From NCBI RefSeq assembly GCF_017255295.1, contig NZ_JAFKDE010000003.1, positions 1 to 64,000 of the forward strand: 64,000 bases of DNA, in the 5' to 3' direction. This document shows positions 1-9,999 of this stretch, piece by piece. Both the position numbers and the translations under genes were made by a program. Numbering within the stretch: the first letter of the stretch is position 1; every line of letters starts with the position of its first letter. The notes beneath the pieces were generated by a model, which was given only the letters and a program-made list of their open reading frames with translations, was not told the DNA's origin and made no database searches. The DNA comes from Nitratireductor aquimarinus (lineage in GTDB: Bacteria; Pseudomonadota; Alphaproteobacteria; Rhizobiales; Rhizobiaceae).

Positions 1-2883
1 GCGTCGACGGGTCTTTCGGTCCTGAAGACATCTGTCCTGAACAGCAATGGAACGATCAGCTACACATTCAAGGTGGAGAACACGGGCAATGTGACGCTGA
101 CGGATGTTGCGCTGACCGACAATCATGCGGCAGTGACGGGCAGTCCGATTGCGACCCTTGCACCGGGTCCCACCAATGCGGTGACGCTGACGGGGACCTA
201 TACGGTGTCGCAGGCGGATATCGATGCCGGTCATGTGGACAATCTGGCGAGCGCCAAGGGCAAGGATCCGGGCGATGCGGATGTGACGGCGCAGTCGCAT
301 CCGACCGGCGGGACGGCGGGCACGGCGACGCGGACGGACATTGCGCAGACGGCTTCGAGCGACTTCATCAAGACGGTGACGCATGTCGACACGGACAATG
401 ACGGTCTGCTGGATGTGAATGAACGCCTGAACTACACCTTCAGCATCAAGAACACGGGCAATGTGACGCTGTCCAATGTGACGGTGACGGACACGCGGGC
501 CACACTGACGGGCGGTCCGATTGCCACGCTTGCGCCTGGCGTGACCGATGCGACGACGATCACCGGTTACTATGATGTGACGCAGGCGGACATCGACAGC
601 GGCAGCGTGGATAATCTGGCGTCGATGAGTGCGAAGGACCCGAAGGGGAACCCGGTCGAGAAGCAGTCGCGCCCGCCCGGCGGGTCCGCAGGCGGCAGCA
701 CGGAGTTCGAGGCTGAGGCCCGTGGCGCGCTGGATATCGTGAAAGTGGCTGTGTTGAATGATGTCAACGACAATGGCTATGCCGATAAAAACGAGACGAT
801 CGATTATCGTTTCACTGTCACGAATACCGGCAATGTCACTCTGTCGGAGATCGCGGTGGAAGACAGCAAGGCCGAGATAACGGGCAGCTATACGATCAGG
901 CAGGCGGATATCGACGCGGGTTCATTTGAGAACGTCGCTACAGCGACTGGCAAGGATCCGCACGGTGAGACCGTTACAGCCCAGTCTCGCCCCGAAGATG
1001 GCAATCCGGGCGAAGCGACGGTGATCAGGTTCAAGCTTACCCCGCTCATTGAACTCGATCTGGTTGGTGTGTGGATCGATACGGACAAAAGCGGTTTTCC
1101 CGACCCGACCGAGCCCGTGAAATATACTTTCACAGTCAGGAATACCGGCAATGAGACGGTTGAGAACATTACCATCAACACATTCGATGTGGCGGCAGTT
1201 TCCGTCAGGAAATCGTCGGGGCTGTTGCGTTTGCGCGCGCTCGTTCCCGTCTCCGGCGGCACATTGCCAAGTCTGGCGCCGGGAGACAAGGACTCTTCGA
1301 CCTTCAGCGCATCCTATCTGCTCACGCAGTCCGATATCGATGCCGGTAAACTGATTGCAACGGCGCAGACTGTTGGTGTGGCTGTGAACGGCACGCCTGT
1401 TTCAGATATCTCGGACGACCCGCATGACTTCACCGATGTCGATACCGAGGGCGATGAAGAGCCGGACGATCCGACTGTCACGGTTCTGCCTCAGAAAGCA
1501 GCTCTGGCGTTGATGAAAACGGGCGAATTTCAGGGGAGTGGCGAGGCTATTGCCCAGCCCGGCGATACGATCCTCTATACATTCACGGTGACGAATGACG
1601 GCAATGTGAGCCTGTCAGATGTGACCCCGGTAGATGTCGGACCTCGCTTCAATGAGCGCCCCGCCAAAGGGCGGATGTCGAGTTTCTCGCCACCGGGCGC
1701 GGATCTCGGAGCGGGAGAAAGTGCGGTATTCACCGCAACTTACACGCTGACACAGGGAGACATCGCTGCTGCACAGGGTGTTGAGGATGGTGTGAAGAAC
1801 ACGGCGACGGCCTCGGCCACGGGACCGCAGGGCCAAAGCGTCACGGCGCCGGAGGCTGAAGGTGTTGTCGAGCTTCCGGGCTATGCAGTCAGCAAGACGA
1901 CCGCGCTTGGCCAGGTGCGCCGTGGCAGTCGGGTGCCTTACACGATCCGGGTGAAAATGCTTGGCGTTCGAGGCTCCAGCACTGTCAATGTCGTAGACAT
2001 GACGCCGCCCGGGCTGGTCTTTGCTCCGGGGTCGGCAAGACTGGGCGATACGGCCATCGCTCCAGTGGTCGCGGGGCGGAAGCTTGTCTTCAACGACATT
2101 GTCCTGAAAGAGGGCGAGGCTGTCGAGATTACGCTTGAACTCCTGGTAACCTCTGCGGCCAAGCCTGGTGAGTATGTGAACCGGGCATGGGTGGAGGATC
2201 TTGAAGGGACATCCATCTCGCGCATTGCAACGGCGGCGGTGGAGGTCGTTGTCGAAACCGTGTTTGACTGCGGCGACATCATAGGCAGGGCGTTCGATGA
2301 CAGAAACCGCAATGGTTATCAGGACAGGGGGGAGCCCGGTCTGGCCGGCGTTCGGGTTGCGACCGTGAAAGGCCTTCTGGTCACCGCAGATGCGGAAGGG
2401 CGCTTCCACATCCCCTGTGCAGACCTGCCGGACCAGCGGATTGGCACGAACTACATCCTGAAGCTCGACACGCGTTCACTGCCTTCCGGCTATCGTCTGA
2501 CGACTGAGAACCCGCGGGTGGTTCGCCTTACGGCCGGGAAGGCGTCGAGGTTCCTGTTCGGCGCTTCCGTTGGTCGTGTCATGCGGCTTGATCTGAGCGA
2601 CACTGCCTTTGAGGAGGGCGGGGCAGTGCTGCGCCCTGAATGGCAGTCTGGCATTGCCCGGATGATCGAGCTGCTCAACAAGGAACCATCGTCCCTGCGG
2701 CTGGTCTACACAGAGACAGGGGAAGGCCGGCGTCTGGCCCAGAAGCGCATCAAGGCGGTGCGCAAGGGGATTGCCGGTAAGTGGCGGAGGGCCGGCGCCC
2801 GATATCGGCTGGACATAGAGATTCGCGTTCAGGCGTTTGGGGCGCTCCCAGACCGGCCTCAACGTGCTTTCGGCTACAGGTAG
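1..2883 (+). CDS. DUF11-type repeat surface/secreted protein, 5' end outside window (partial)
   Basis: The reading frame is open from base 1, so the start lies upstream of the window. The visible 960 residues are a chain of immunoglobulin-like repeats of the DUF11/DUF7507 kind, each with a core such as YTFTVTNTGNVTL followed by a TQADIDAG motif. After about six repeats comes a DUF11 copy (about 1870-2250), an SdrD-B/Cna-B-like module with FDCGDIIGRAFDDRNRNGYQD (about 2260-2560), and a basic C-terminal domain of about 95 residues that may be OmpA-like. The protein is a close paralogue of the next gene and ends with the same module order. Relative to that paralogue, its third repeat (near 870-900) lacks about 20 residues in frame. 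The family is usually extracytoplasmic, but this copy's signal peptide is not visible. Function is unknown; adhesin or matrix protein is an inference. Confidence 0.85.
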   Translation, partial: ASTGLSVLKTSVLNSNGTISYTFKVENTGNVTLTDVALTDNHAAVTGSPIATLAPGPTNAVTLTGTYTVSQADIDAGHVDNLASAKGKDPGDADVTAQSHPTGGTAGTATRTDIAQTASSDFIKTVTHVDTDNDGLLDVNERLNYTFSIKNTGNVTLSNVTVTDTRATLTGGPIATLAPGVTDATTITGYYDVTQADIDSGSVDNLASMSAKDPKGNPVEKQSRPPGGSAGGSTEFEAEARGALDIVKVAVLNDVNDNGYADKNETIDYRFTVTNTGNVTLSEIAVEDSKAEITGSYTIRQADIDAGSFENVATATGKDPHGETVTAQSRPEDGNPGEATVIRFKLTPLIELDLVGVWIDTDKSGFPDPTEPVKYTFTVRNTGNETVENITINTFDVAAVSVRKSSGLLRLRALVPVSGGTLPSLAPGDKDSSTFSASYLLTQSDIDAGKLIATAQTVGVAVNGTPVSDISDDPHDFTDVDTEGDEEPDDPTVTVLPQKAALALMKTGEFQGSGEAIAQPGDTILYTFTVTNDGNVSLSDVTPVDVGPRFNERPAKGRMSSFSPPGADLGAGESAVFTATYTLTQGDIAAAQGVEDGVKNTATASATGPQGQSVTAPEAEGVVELPGYAVSKTTALGQVRRGSRVPYTIRVKMLGVRGSSTVNVVDMTPPGLVFAPGSARLGDTAIAPVVAGRKLVFNDIVLKEGEAVEITLELLVTSAAKPGEYVNRAWVEDLEGTSISRIATAAVEVVVETVFDCGDIIGRAFDDRNRNGYQDRGEPGLAGVRVATVKGLLVTADAEGRFHIPCADLPDQRIGTNYILKLDTRSLPSGYRLTTENPRVVRLTAGKASRFLFGASVGRVMRLDLSDTAFEEGGAVLRPEWQSGIARMIELLNKEPSSLRLVYTETGEGRRLAQKRIKAVRKGIAGKWRRAGARYRLDIEIRVQAFGALPDRPQRAFGYR

Positions 2884-3403
2884 GGCGTCTTGTGAACAGC
2901 GGGAAAAGCCTTGTGGTTCAAGGGCTGCACGCTGAGCGCTAACTGTAATTATACGGTCAGACTACTGAAGCCCGCGGGATATGGGCGCCATGTATCGTTC
3001 ATCGTTTCTCTGCACTTGAGGGCGAAGTGCGTTCGCGCTCCTCCAAAGTGCTCTTCTGGTGGTGACTAGAGCAAAAAGTGATAGTTCGATGAGGGCCTGC
3101 CAATGTTGTCACGCAACAGACCGTACCAACCGTCGTTCCTCATTTTTGATGAGCGCCGACAGCTGGGTGTGCGCGAGCATCGAACTCCAGCGCAGTCGTC
3201 TTCCAGAGATGTTGCTGCGTCCTCTTCAGCGAATTTGGCTCTTCCGGAATCCGCTGTTCGGTGAGGTGTGGAACCGGCCCTGCTTCCTTAGGAGCAAATC
3301 CGCTTTGCGTGTTCGGTACCGTTTGAAAACGCTCCGCTCCCAGTGATTGGACGCACCAGTTGGACGCCATTTTCTCAGCAATTTGTATCATAGGTCGGTC
3401 ATC
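2884..3403. other. 520-bp intergenic region between the two DUF11 paralogues
   Basis: I see no convincing gene here. Short open frames exist on both strands (for example 3059-3346 + and 3140-3391 -), but they lack a recognisable family and good ribosome binding sites. The region is less GC-rich than the flanking repeat genes and presumably carries the promoter of the downstream paralogue. No obvious terminator hairpin follows the stop codon at 2881. Confidence 0.5.
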
Positions 3404-6400
3404 ATGAACATGAAATACCGCATGAACACGCTCCGGAACGGCTTTGCAGGCGGTGTGGGACGAAGCATTTTCAGGAAAATTCTGACATATCTGGCTTTGT
3501 TGTTCATTGCTTTTTTTGGGGGGGGTGGCTGGGCCCAGGCTGGTGAAGGGTTTGCGATCACGGGTTTTTATAATGGTGGCCTAATTGGCAAGAACACGGG
3601 CCAAACTGGCCTCACACGATGCCCGACCGGCTCATTTGTGCGTGGGGTGCGACACTACGACAGGGCCAATGTCGGCTGGGCCCCCGGATATGGGATGACA
3701 ACCAGAGTAGACCTTCTTTGTTCGAGAGTGACCACTGATGGCACGACTGTGTCCATGGGATCGTCTTTCTGGGTGAATGGCTACGCATATGACGAGGTCC
3801 AGGCAATCCGGACCGCTGTTTGTCCGACCGGAATGATTGCCAGGGGATTTTACGGTCGGGACAGGAAGACTAATACCGATGCCTTGTCCAGCCAGGTTGG
3901 CATTTTATGCACCAGGCTGGATTTGAAAGCCGGACAATGGATTCACTTCAATGTTGCCTCCAACTCCGGTCGCCTCGATGCCGGCTTGATTGAGGGCAAC
4001 GCACCCCATACCAGTCGTGGCCCGTTTTGCTGGGGGAATGCTGACATTGCATTTGCCGCTTACGCGGCTCAACGTGGTGGAGAAGGCTATGACGGCGTCC
4101 GCCCTTATTGCGGCCGCTTCGGCCAGGCCAGGCTGTCAGCCGCAATGGTGTTCAGCGATTTTGCATGGGATCAGACTGTTGGTGGAGCCGGCTGGAGCAC
4201 GGCTTTGGCTCAAGGAGGAACAGTACTCCCTAATGGAGCCGCTGCAGATGCCTACGCGTTGCCAGGCGACAATGACCCTTTGCTTTTCCAAAGCGCCCAT
4301 GAGCTCTATGTCACGCCCGCCAGCAATTATGGAGCCCGGATTCAGCAGCGACCGGCGGGAATAAATGCGGACACCTATGTAGAAGCGGGCTCATGCGCGG
4401 GGGGCAATGCATTCGCACTTGCCGATGAACAGGATGGCACCTGTGAGCTGGTCATCAACGGCCTGCCTGATATCGGCGTTACTGCGACTGCTCCGGCTGG
4501 TCCCTTTAGCGATTATGGCGTTACGCAGACTTTTACCATGACGGCTACGAACTATGGGCCCGGAGCGACCGATGGAGATGATGGCTTTACGCTAATTGCC
4601 ACACTTCCAGCCGGTTGGACGACCAGTGGTGCACTGCCTGCGGGCTGTGTACAGGGCGGTTCTACCGTGACCTGTAGCCTTGATGCTACGCCTCTAATGG
4701 CGTCTTCCGGACCGGGCGCTTCCGGGGGGACGGTCAGTTTTGACGTTCCTGTTGTGGTCGAAGAGCCCACTGAGGCGGGTGATTACACCGTACCCGTTGT
4801 TCTCGGGCGATCTGCGCCGGATGGAGATGCTGACGCGACCAACAATGATTTTGATACAGGCAATGACAGCACAGATATCGTGCTGAGGTTTCCTCCAACG
4901 CCCTCTTTTACAGTCCTGAAGACGTCCGTCCTGAATGGCAACGGCACGATCAGCTATACGTTCAGGGTAGAGAACACGGGCAATGCGACGTTGACCAACA
5001 TAGTTCTGAGCGATGATCATGCGGCGGTGACGGGCAGCCCGATTGCCACACTCGCGCCCGGTCCCGCCAATGCGGTGACGCTGACCGGAACCTATACGGT
5101 GACGCAGGCGGATATCGATGCCGGTCACGTGGACAATCTGGCGTCGGCCACGGGCAAGGACCCGGACAATGCGGATGTGACGGTGCAGTCGCACCCGACC
5201 GGTGGGACGGCGGGGACGCCGACACGGACGGATATTCCCCAGACCGCGTCGAGCGACTTCATCAAGTCGGTGACGCATGTCGACACGGACAATGACGGTT
5301 TGCTGGATGCGGGGGAACGCCTGAACTATGCGTTCAGCGTCGAGAACACGGGCAATGTGACGCTTTCCAATGTGACGGTGACGGATCCACGGGCGACGAT
5401 CTCAGGCAGTCCGATTGCGAGCCTTGCACCGGGCGTGACCGATGCGACCACGATCACCGGCTATTATGACGTGACGCAGGCGGACATCGACAGTGGCAGC
5501 GTGGACAATGTGGCGTCGATGAGCGCCGAGGATCCGAATGGGGACCCGGTTGAGCTGGACTCACGTCCGCCCGGCGGGACTGCGGGTGACAGCACAAGTT
5601 TTACGGCAACCGCTTCGACCGGTCTTTCTGTTCTGAAGGCCTCGGTTCTGAATGGCGATGGAACAATTACCTATTCCTTCACGGTGGAGAATACGGGCAA
5701 TGTGACGCTGACCGATGTCGCATTGACCGACGATCACGCGACTGTGACGGGCAGCCCCATTGCAACGCTTCTGCCGGGTCCCGCGAATGCGGTCACGCTG
5801 ACGGGCACCCATACGCCGACGCAGGCGGAGATCGACGCCGGTTATGTGGACAATCTGGCGAGCGCCACGGGCAAGGATCCGGGCGATGCGGATGTGACGG
5901 TGCAGTCGCACCCGACCGGCGGGACGGCGGGCACACCGACGCGGACGGATATTCCGCAGACCGCATCGAGCGACTTCATCAAGACGGTGACGCATGACGA
6001 TACGGACGGGGATGGGTTTCTGGATGCGGGCGAGCGCCTGAACTACACGTTCAGCATCGAGAACACGGGCAATGTGACGCTCTCCAATGTGACGGTAACG
6101 GACACGCGGGCGACGCTGACAGGCGGTCCGATTGCAATTCTTGCGCCGGGGGTGACCGATGCGACGACGATCACCGGTTATTACGATGTGACGCAGGCTG
6201 ACATTGAAAGTGGCAGCGTGGACAATCTGGCGTCGATGAGCGCCGAGGATCCCGACGGAGACCCGGTCCATCAGGATTCGCGCCCGCCGGGCGGCAGTCC
6301 CGGCGACAGCACAAGTTTCACGGTTGCATTTGATGGCGCTCTGGATGTGTTGAAGACGTCTGTCCTGAACGGTGACGGGACGATCAGCTACACGTTCACG

Positions 6401-9229
6401 ATCACGAATCCCGGCAATGTGACGCTGACCAATGTGGTTCTGAGTGACGATCATGCGGCAGTGACGGGCAGTCCGATTGCGACCCTTGCACCGGGTCCCA
6501 CGAACGCGGTGACGCTGACGGGGACCTATACGGTGTCGCAGGCGGATATCGATGCAGGTCACGTGGACAATCTTGCGAGCGCCACCGGCAAGGATCCAGT
6601 CAATGCGGATGTGACGGTGCAGTCGCATCCGACGGGTGGAGCAGCGGGCACGCCGACACGGACGGATATTCCGCAGACCGCGTCGAGCGACTTCATCAAG
6701 ACGGTGACGCATGACGATACGGACGGGGATGGGCTCCTGGATGCCGATGAGCGGCTGAACTACGCGTTCAGTGTCGAGAACACGGGCAATGTGACGCTCT
6801 CAAATGTGACGGTGACAGATCCGCGGGCGACGCTGACAGGCGGTCCGATTGCCACGCTCGCACCGGGTGTGACCGATGCGACGACGATCACCGGTTACTA
6901 TGATGTGACGCAGGCGGACATCGACAGTGGCAGCGTGGACAATGTGGCGTCGATGAGCGCCGAGGATCCGAACGGAGACCCGATCCATCAGGATTCGCGT
7001 CCGCCGGGCGGCAGTCCCGGCGACAGCACCAGCTTTACGGCAGATGCCGAAGGCGCAATTGATGTGATCAAGGAAGCTGTGCTGAGCGACACGAATGAGA
7101 ATGGTTTTCCGGACAAGGGCGAGTTCATTGAGTTCCGTTTCACCGTTACCAACACGGGAAATGTGACGCTGACGGATATTTCCATCGAAGACGAAAAGGC
7201 GGATATCTCGGGCAGTCCGATTGCAGGGCCTCTTGCGCCCGGGGATGCTGATACAAGCGTGACGGGGCTCTACCGGATTACGCAGGCCGATATCGACGCC
7301 GGTGTTTTTGAGAACATCGCCAGCGCCACCGGTATGGAACCGCAGGGTGACACGGTTACGGTCGAGAGCCGGCCCGCTACTGGACAGCCGGGGGAAAAAA
7401 CAGCGCTCACCTTCGCGCTGAACCCGTCTATCGAACTTGATCTCCATGATGAATGGGTTGATTCGAACAGCAACGGGTTTCCGGATCCGAATGAACCCGT
7501 GAACTACACGTTTACGGTGAGGAATACCGGCAATGTGACGGTCGAGAACATCGCCTTGGCCTCGTTTGATGTGGCGGTCAACAGCAGTCCTGGCGCTTCC
7601 GAAGCTCCGCAGCCACAGGTCCAGGTTGCTGTGCCGGGCGGTGCGCTTGCCAGCCTTGCGCCTGGCGGGGAGGACAATACGACTTTCACCGCGTCCTATC
7701 TTCTTACGCAGGCGGATATTGATGCCGGCGGGGTCACTGCAAAGGCAAAGGCTCAGGGGCTTGCGGTTGGCGGAACACCCGTTTCGGATCACTCGGATGA
7801 CCCGTTGGATATCGCGGACACGGATATCGAAGGGGATGGCGAGGCGGATGATCCGACTGCGACCCCGTTGTTGCAGAACGTGGTGCTGACGGTTGACAAG
7901 ACCGGTGCGTATGAAGCCGATGACCAGGGGTTGGCCGAGCCCGGCGACACGATCCTCTATACGTTCACGGTGACGAATGACAGCAATGTGAGCCTTGAGG
8001 ATGTGGTGCCGGTTGATGCCGGACCGCGCTTCAACGGACACCCCGGTGGCGGCAGCATGTCGCCCTTCTCGCCATCGAGCGTTGACCTGGCCGCCGGTGA
8101 AAGCGCTGGCTTTACCGCCCGCTATGCGCTGACGCAGGGCGACATCAATGCGGCTCAGGGCATTGAAGACGGTGTGAAGAACTCGGCGTCGGCGACGGGG
8201 ACGGGGCCGCGAGGTCAGACCGCTAAGGCACCCGAAGTCGAAGCGCTGGTCGAACTGCCGGGGTTTGCGATCAGCAAGATGGCATCGCTGAGTGAAGTTA
8301 ACCGTGGCGGCAGGGTGCCCTATACGATCCGGGCCAAGCTGCTTGGGCTTCCTGGCTCCACAACGGTGAACATCGTGGACCTGATGCCGCCGGGCCTGAG
8401 TTTTGTGCCGGGGTCGGCCAGACTTGACGGTGCGGCCATCACCCCTGTGGCAGTGGGCCAGCAGCTTACCTTCGAAAATGTCACGCTGGCCAAAGACAGT
8501 GCTGTTGAGATCACGCTCGATCTCGCCGTCGCTGCGGCAGCCAAAACGGGCAAACATGTCAACCGGGCTTGGGTAAGCAGTCTTGATGGCAGGCAGCTGT
8601 CTGGGGTGGCGACGGCTGTGGTGGAAGTCATGGCTGATCCGCTGTTTGATTGTGGCGACATCATCGGCAAGGTGTTCGATGACAAGAACCGCAACGGGTA
8701 TCAGGACGATGGGGAGCGCGGTCTTGCCGGTGTTCGGGTTGCCACGGTGAAAGGGCTTTTGGTGACGGCGGATGCGGAAGGTCGCTTCCACATCGCCTGT
8801 GCGGATCTGCCCGATCGCCGTATAGGCTCGAACTACATTCTGAAGCTCGACACGCGTTCCCTGCCTTCCGGCTATCGTCTCACGACGGAGAATCCGCGTG
8901 TCGTCCGCCTGACTGCCGGCAAGGCCTCCAAGTTCCTGTTCGGTGCTTCCGTTGGTCGTGTTGTGCGGCTTGATCTGAGCGACGCGGCCTTTGACGAGGG
9001 TGTGGTGGCTCTGCGTCCTGAATGGCAGGCTGGCCTTGCCCGGATGGTCGAGCTGCTCGACAAGGAACCGTCGGTTCTAAGGCTGGTCTATACGGAAAAT
9101 GGAGAAGGCAGGCGTCTGGCCCAGAAGCGTCTCAAGGTGATGCGCAAGGACATTGCCAGGGAATGGCGGAGGGTCGGCGCCCGCTATCGGCTGGAAGTCG
9201 AAGCCAAAGTCCTGTCGGGTTCTCGCTGA
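3404..9229 (+). CDS. Large DUF11-type repeat surface/secreted protein with N-terminal signal peptide
   Basis: From ATG 3404 this encodes 1941 residues. An in-frame TTG at 3347 would add 19 residues, but 3404 gives a normal signal peptide: basic start, hydrophobic run KILTYLALLFIAFFGGGGW, cleavage near AQA/GEG. Residues of about 45-350 form a Cys-containing N-terminal domain I do not recognise (paired CPTG-x-hydrophobic-RG motifs). A DUF11-like domain follows, then three identical-length double repeats (4913-7063), further diverged repeats, a final DUF11 module, an SdrD-B-like module and a basic C-terminal domain shared with the upstream paralogue. The signal-peptide coding region contains T7 followed by G8 (3531-3545), a possible slippage site. 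The N-terminal third differs in texture from the repeats and may have a separate origin. A secreted or outer-surface structural or adhesive role is inferred from architecture only. Confidence 0.85.
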   Translation: MNMKYRMNTLRNGFAGGVGRSIFRKILTYLALLFIAFFGGGGWAQAGEGFAITGFYNGGLIGKNTGQTGLTRCPTGSFVRGVRHYDRANVGWAPGYGMTTRVDLLCSRVTTDGTTVSMGSSFWVNGYAYDEVQAIRTAVCPTGMIARGFYGRDRKTNTDALSSQVGILCTRLDLKAGQWIHFNVASNSGRLDAGLIEGNAPHTSRGPFCWGNADIAFAAYAAQRGGEGYDGVRPYCGRFGQARLSAAMVFSDFAWDQTVGGAGWSTALAQGGTVLPNGAAADAYALPGDNDPLLFQSAHELYVTPASNYGARIQQRPAGINADTYVEAGSCAGGNAFALADEQDGTCELVINGLPDIGVTATAPAGPFSDYGVTQTFTMTATNYGPGATDGDDGFTLIATLPAGWTTSGALPAGCVQGGSTVTCSLDATPLMASSGPGASGGTVSFDVPVVVEEPTEAGDYTVPVVLGRSAPDGDADATNNDFDTGNDSTDIVLRFPPTPSFTVLKTSVLNGNGTISYTFRVENTGNATLTNIVLSDDHAAVTGSPIATLAPGPANAVTLTGTYTVTQADIDAGHVDNLASATGKDPDNADVTVQSHPTGGTAGTPTRTDIPQTASSDFIKSVTHVDTDNDGLLDAGERLNYAFSVENTGNVTLSNVTVTDPRATISGSPIASLAPGVTDATTITGYYDVTQADIDSGSVDNVASMSAEDPNGDPVELDSRPPGGTAGDSTSFTATASTGLSVLKASVLNGDGTITYSFTVENTGNVTLTDVALTDDHATVTGSPIATLLPGPANAVTLTGTHTPTQAEIDAGYVDNLASATGKDPGDADVTVQSHPTGGTAGTPTRTDIPQTASSDFIKTVTHDDTDGDGFLDAGERLNYTFSIENTGNVTLSNVTVTDTRATLTGGPIAILAPGVTDATTITGYYDVTQADIESGSVDNLASMSAEDPDGDPVHQDSRPPGGSPGDSTSFTVAFDGALDVLKTSVLNGDGTISYTFTITNPGNVTLTNVVLSDDHAAVTGSPIATLAPGPTNAVTLTGTYTVSQADIDAGHVDNLASATGKDPVNADVTVQSHPTGGAAGTPTRTDIPQTASSDFIKTVTHDDTDGDGLLDADERLNYAFSVENTGNVTLSNVTVTDPRATLTGGPIATLAPGVTDATTITGYYDVTQADIDSGSVDNVASMSAEDPNGDPIHQDSRPPGGSPGDSTSFTADAEGAIDVIKEAVLSDTNENGFPDKGEFIEFRFTVTNTGNVTLTDISIEDEKADISGSPIAGPLAPGDADTSVTGLYRITQADIDAGVFENIASATGMEPQGDTVTVESRPATGQPGEKTALTFALNPSIELDLHDEWVDSNSNGFPDPNEPVNYTFTVRNTGNVTVENIALASFDVAVNSSPGASEAPQPQVQVAVPGGALASLAPGGEDNTTFTASYLLTQADIDAGGVTAKAKAQGLAVGGTPVSDHSDDPLDIADTDIEGDGEADDPTATPLLQNVVLTVDKTGAYEADDQGLAEPGDTILYTFTVTNDSNVSLEDVVPVDAGPRFNGHPGGGSMSPFSPSSVDLAAGESAGFTARYALTQGDINAAQGIEDGVKNSASATGTGPRGQTAKAPEVEALVELPGFAISKMASLSEVNRGGRVPYTIRAKLLGLPGSTTVNIVDLMPPGLSFVPGSARLDGAAITPVAVGQQLTFENVTLAKDSAVEITLDLAVAAAAKTGKHVNRAWVSSLDGRQLSGVATAVVEVMADPLFDCGDIIGKVFDDKNRNGYQDDGERGLAGVRVATVKGLLVTADAEGRFHIACADLPDRRIGSNYILKLDTRSLPSGYRLTTENPRVVRLTAGKASKFLFGASVGRVVRLDLSDAAFDEGVVALRPEWQAGLARMVELLDKEPSVLRLVYTENGEGRRLAQKRLKVMRKDIAREWRRVGARYRLEVEAKVLSGSR
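4913..7063 (+). repeat. Three tandem 717-bp (239-codon) repeats inside the DUF11 gene
   Basis: Equivalent codons (V-L-K at the head of each unit) fall at 4913, 5630, 6347 and 7064, exactly 717 bp apart. Each unit encodes two Ig-like repeats: one with a GTYTVTQADIDAGHVDNLAS-type core and one with a GYYDVTQADIDSGSVDN-type core. A single related 717-bp unit occurs in the upstream paralogue (19-735). Long stretches are nearly identical at nucleotide level, which suggests recent duplication or gene conversion. Confidence 0.9.
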
Positions 9230-9295
9230 TAAACCAGATCTCCTCCGGCGATTTGCTGGATGAGGTCCGTGATGCGTCGGACCTTCAACGGCCTG

Positions 9296-9997
9296 TCAGT
9301 CCTGCAGGACGATCCGGTCGCCGCGCAGTTCGAAGCCGGAAAGGGTGTTGATGAAACTCATGCCCAGAAGGCTCTGCCCAAGGCGACCGGGCTGGGCGAT
9401 GTAGACCGGCACATCGCTGCGCGCGATGGCGCCTATGCGCACTTCCTGCGCCCGGGCGCGGGCGACCATGGCGGTGCCGTTGGCGGTCGCGACCGGGATC
9501 TGAAAACGCAGCGTGGACGGGTCGAAACCGGCCCGTCTCGCATCGTCGTCGGACAGAACGATGCTGCTCGCACCTGTGTCGATGAGCATGCGCAGAGCCT
9601 GTCCGTTCACATCGGCGATCACCTCGAAATGCCCGTTGGCCGAGCGCTCCACCATGACCCGGGCATTGCCCTCGCTGCTGACTATGGAGACGGGGCTGCC
9701 GGGGATGAGGCCGGCCGTGACGCGGCTTGCGACATCCTGAAGCTCGTAGCGATACTGATAGACGGCGATGAGTGCGAGAAGCAGGAACACCCAGAAGGCG
9801 AGGGAGCGTGCGGCTTCGCCAATCCGCATGCCCGATCCCAGAATGCCGACCAGCAGGACCGCGCCCCAGAGCCCGAGATAAAGCGTTGCGGCAAAGGTGG
9901 CGTTCTCCAGCCCGAGGACGCGGCCGGAATCGTGATTGGCGATCAGCAGGATCAATCCGCCGCCAAGCAGCGCCATGACAATCCAGAAAAGCCGCAT
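9296..9997 (-). CDS. Clan AA (retropepsin-like) aspartic protease, TIGR02281 type, membrane-anchored
   Basis: 233 residues. Three hydrophobic segments (about 4-20, 35-55, 67-82) are followed by a retropepsin-like domain whose catalytic motif is LIDTGASSIVLS with Asp140. This is the TIGR02281 family layout of an N-terminal membrane anchor and one aspartic half-domain, which would work as a homodimer. The substrate is not known for the family. The gene starts 2 bp after the DUF1289 stop, so the two form an operon. It ends convergently with the DUF11 gene 66 bp away. Confidence 0.88.
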   Translation of the reverse strand: MRLFWIVMALLGGGLILLIANHDSGRVLGLENATFAATLYLGLWGAVLLVGILGSGMRIGEAARSLAFWVFLLLALIAVYQYRYELQDVASRVTAGLIPGSPVSIVSSEGNARVMVERSANGHFEVIADVNGQALRMLIDTGASSIVLSDDDARRAGFDPSTLRFQIPVATANGTAMVARARAQEVRIGAIARSDVPVYIAQPGRLGQSLLGMSFINTLSGFELRGDRIVLQD

Positions 9998-9999
9998 GG

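Noticed and set aside
1615-2409. 264-codon minus-strand frame in the first DUF11 gene
   Set aside because: Antisense artefact of the same kind, without family support.
3140-3391. Possible transposase remnant or small gene between the DUF11 paralogues
   Set aside because: The 83-residue translation and the plus-strand 95-residue frame match nothing I know and lack start signals.
6800-8791. 663-codon minus-strand frame inside the DUF11 gene
   Set aside because: Shadow of the repeat codon bias. It shows Arg/His-rich antisense sequence and repeats in step with the sense gene.
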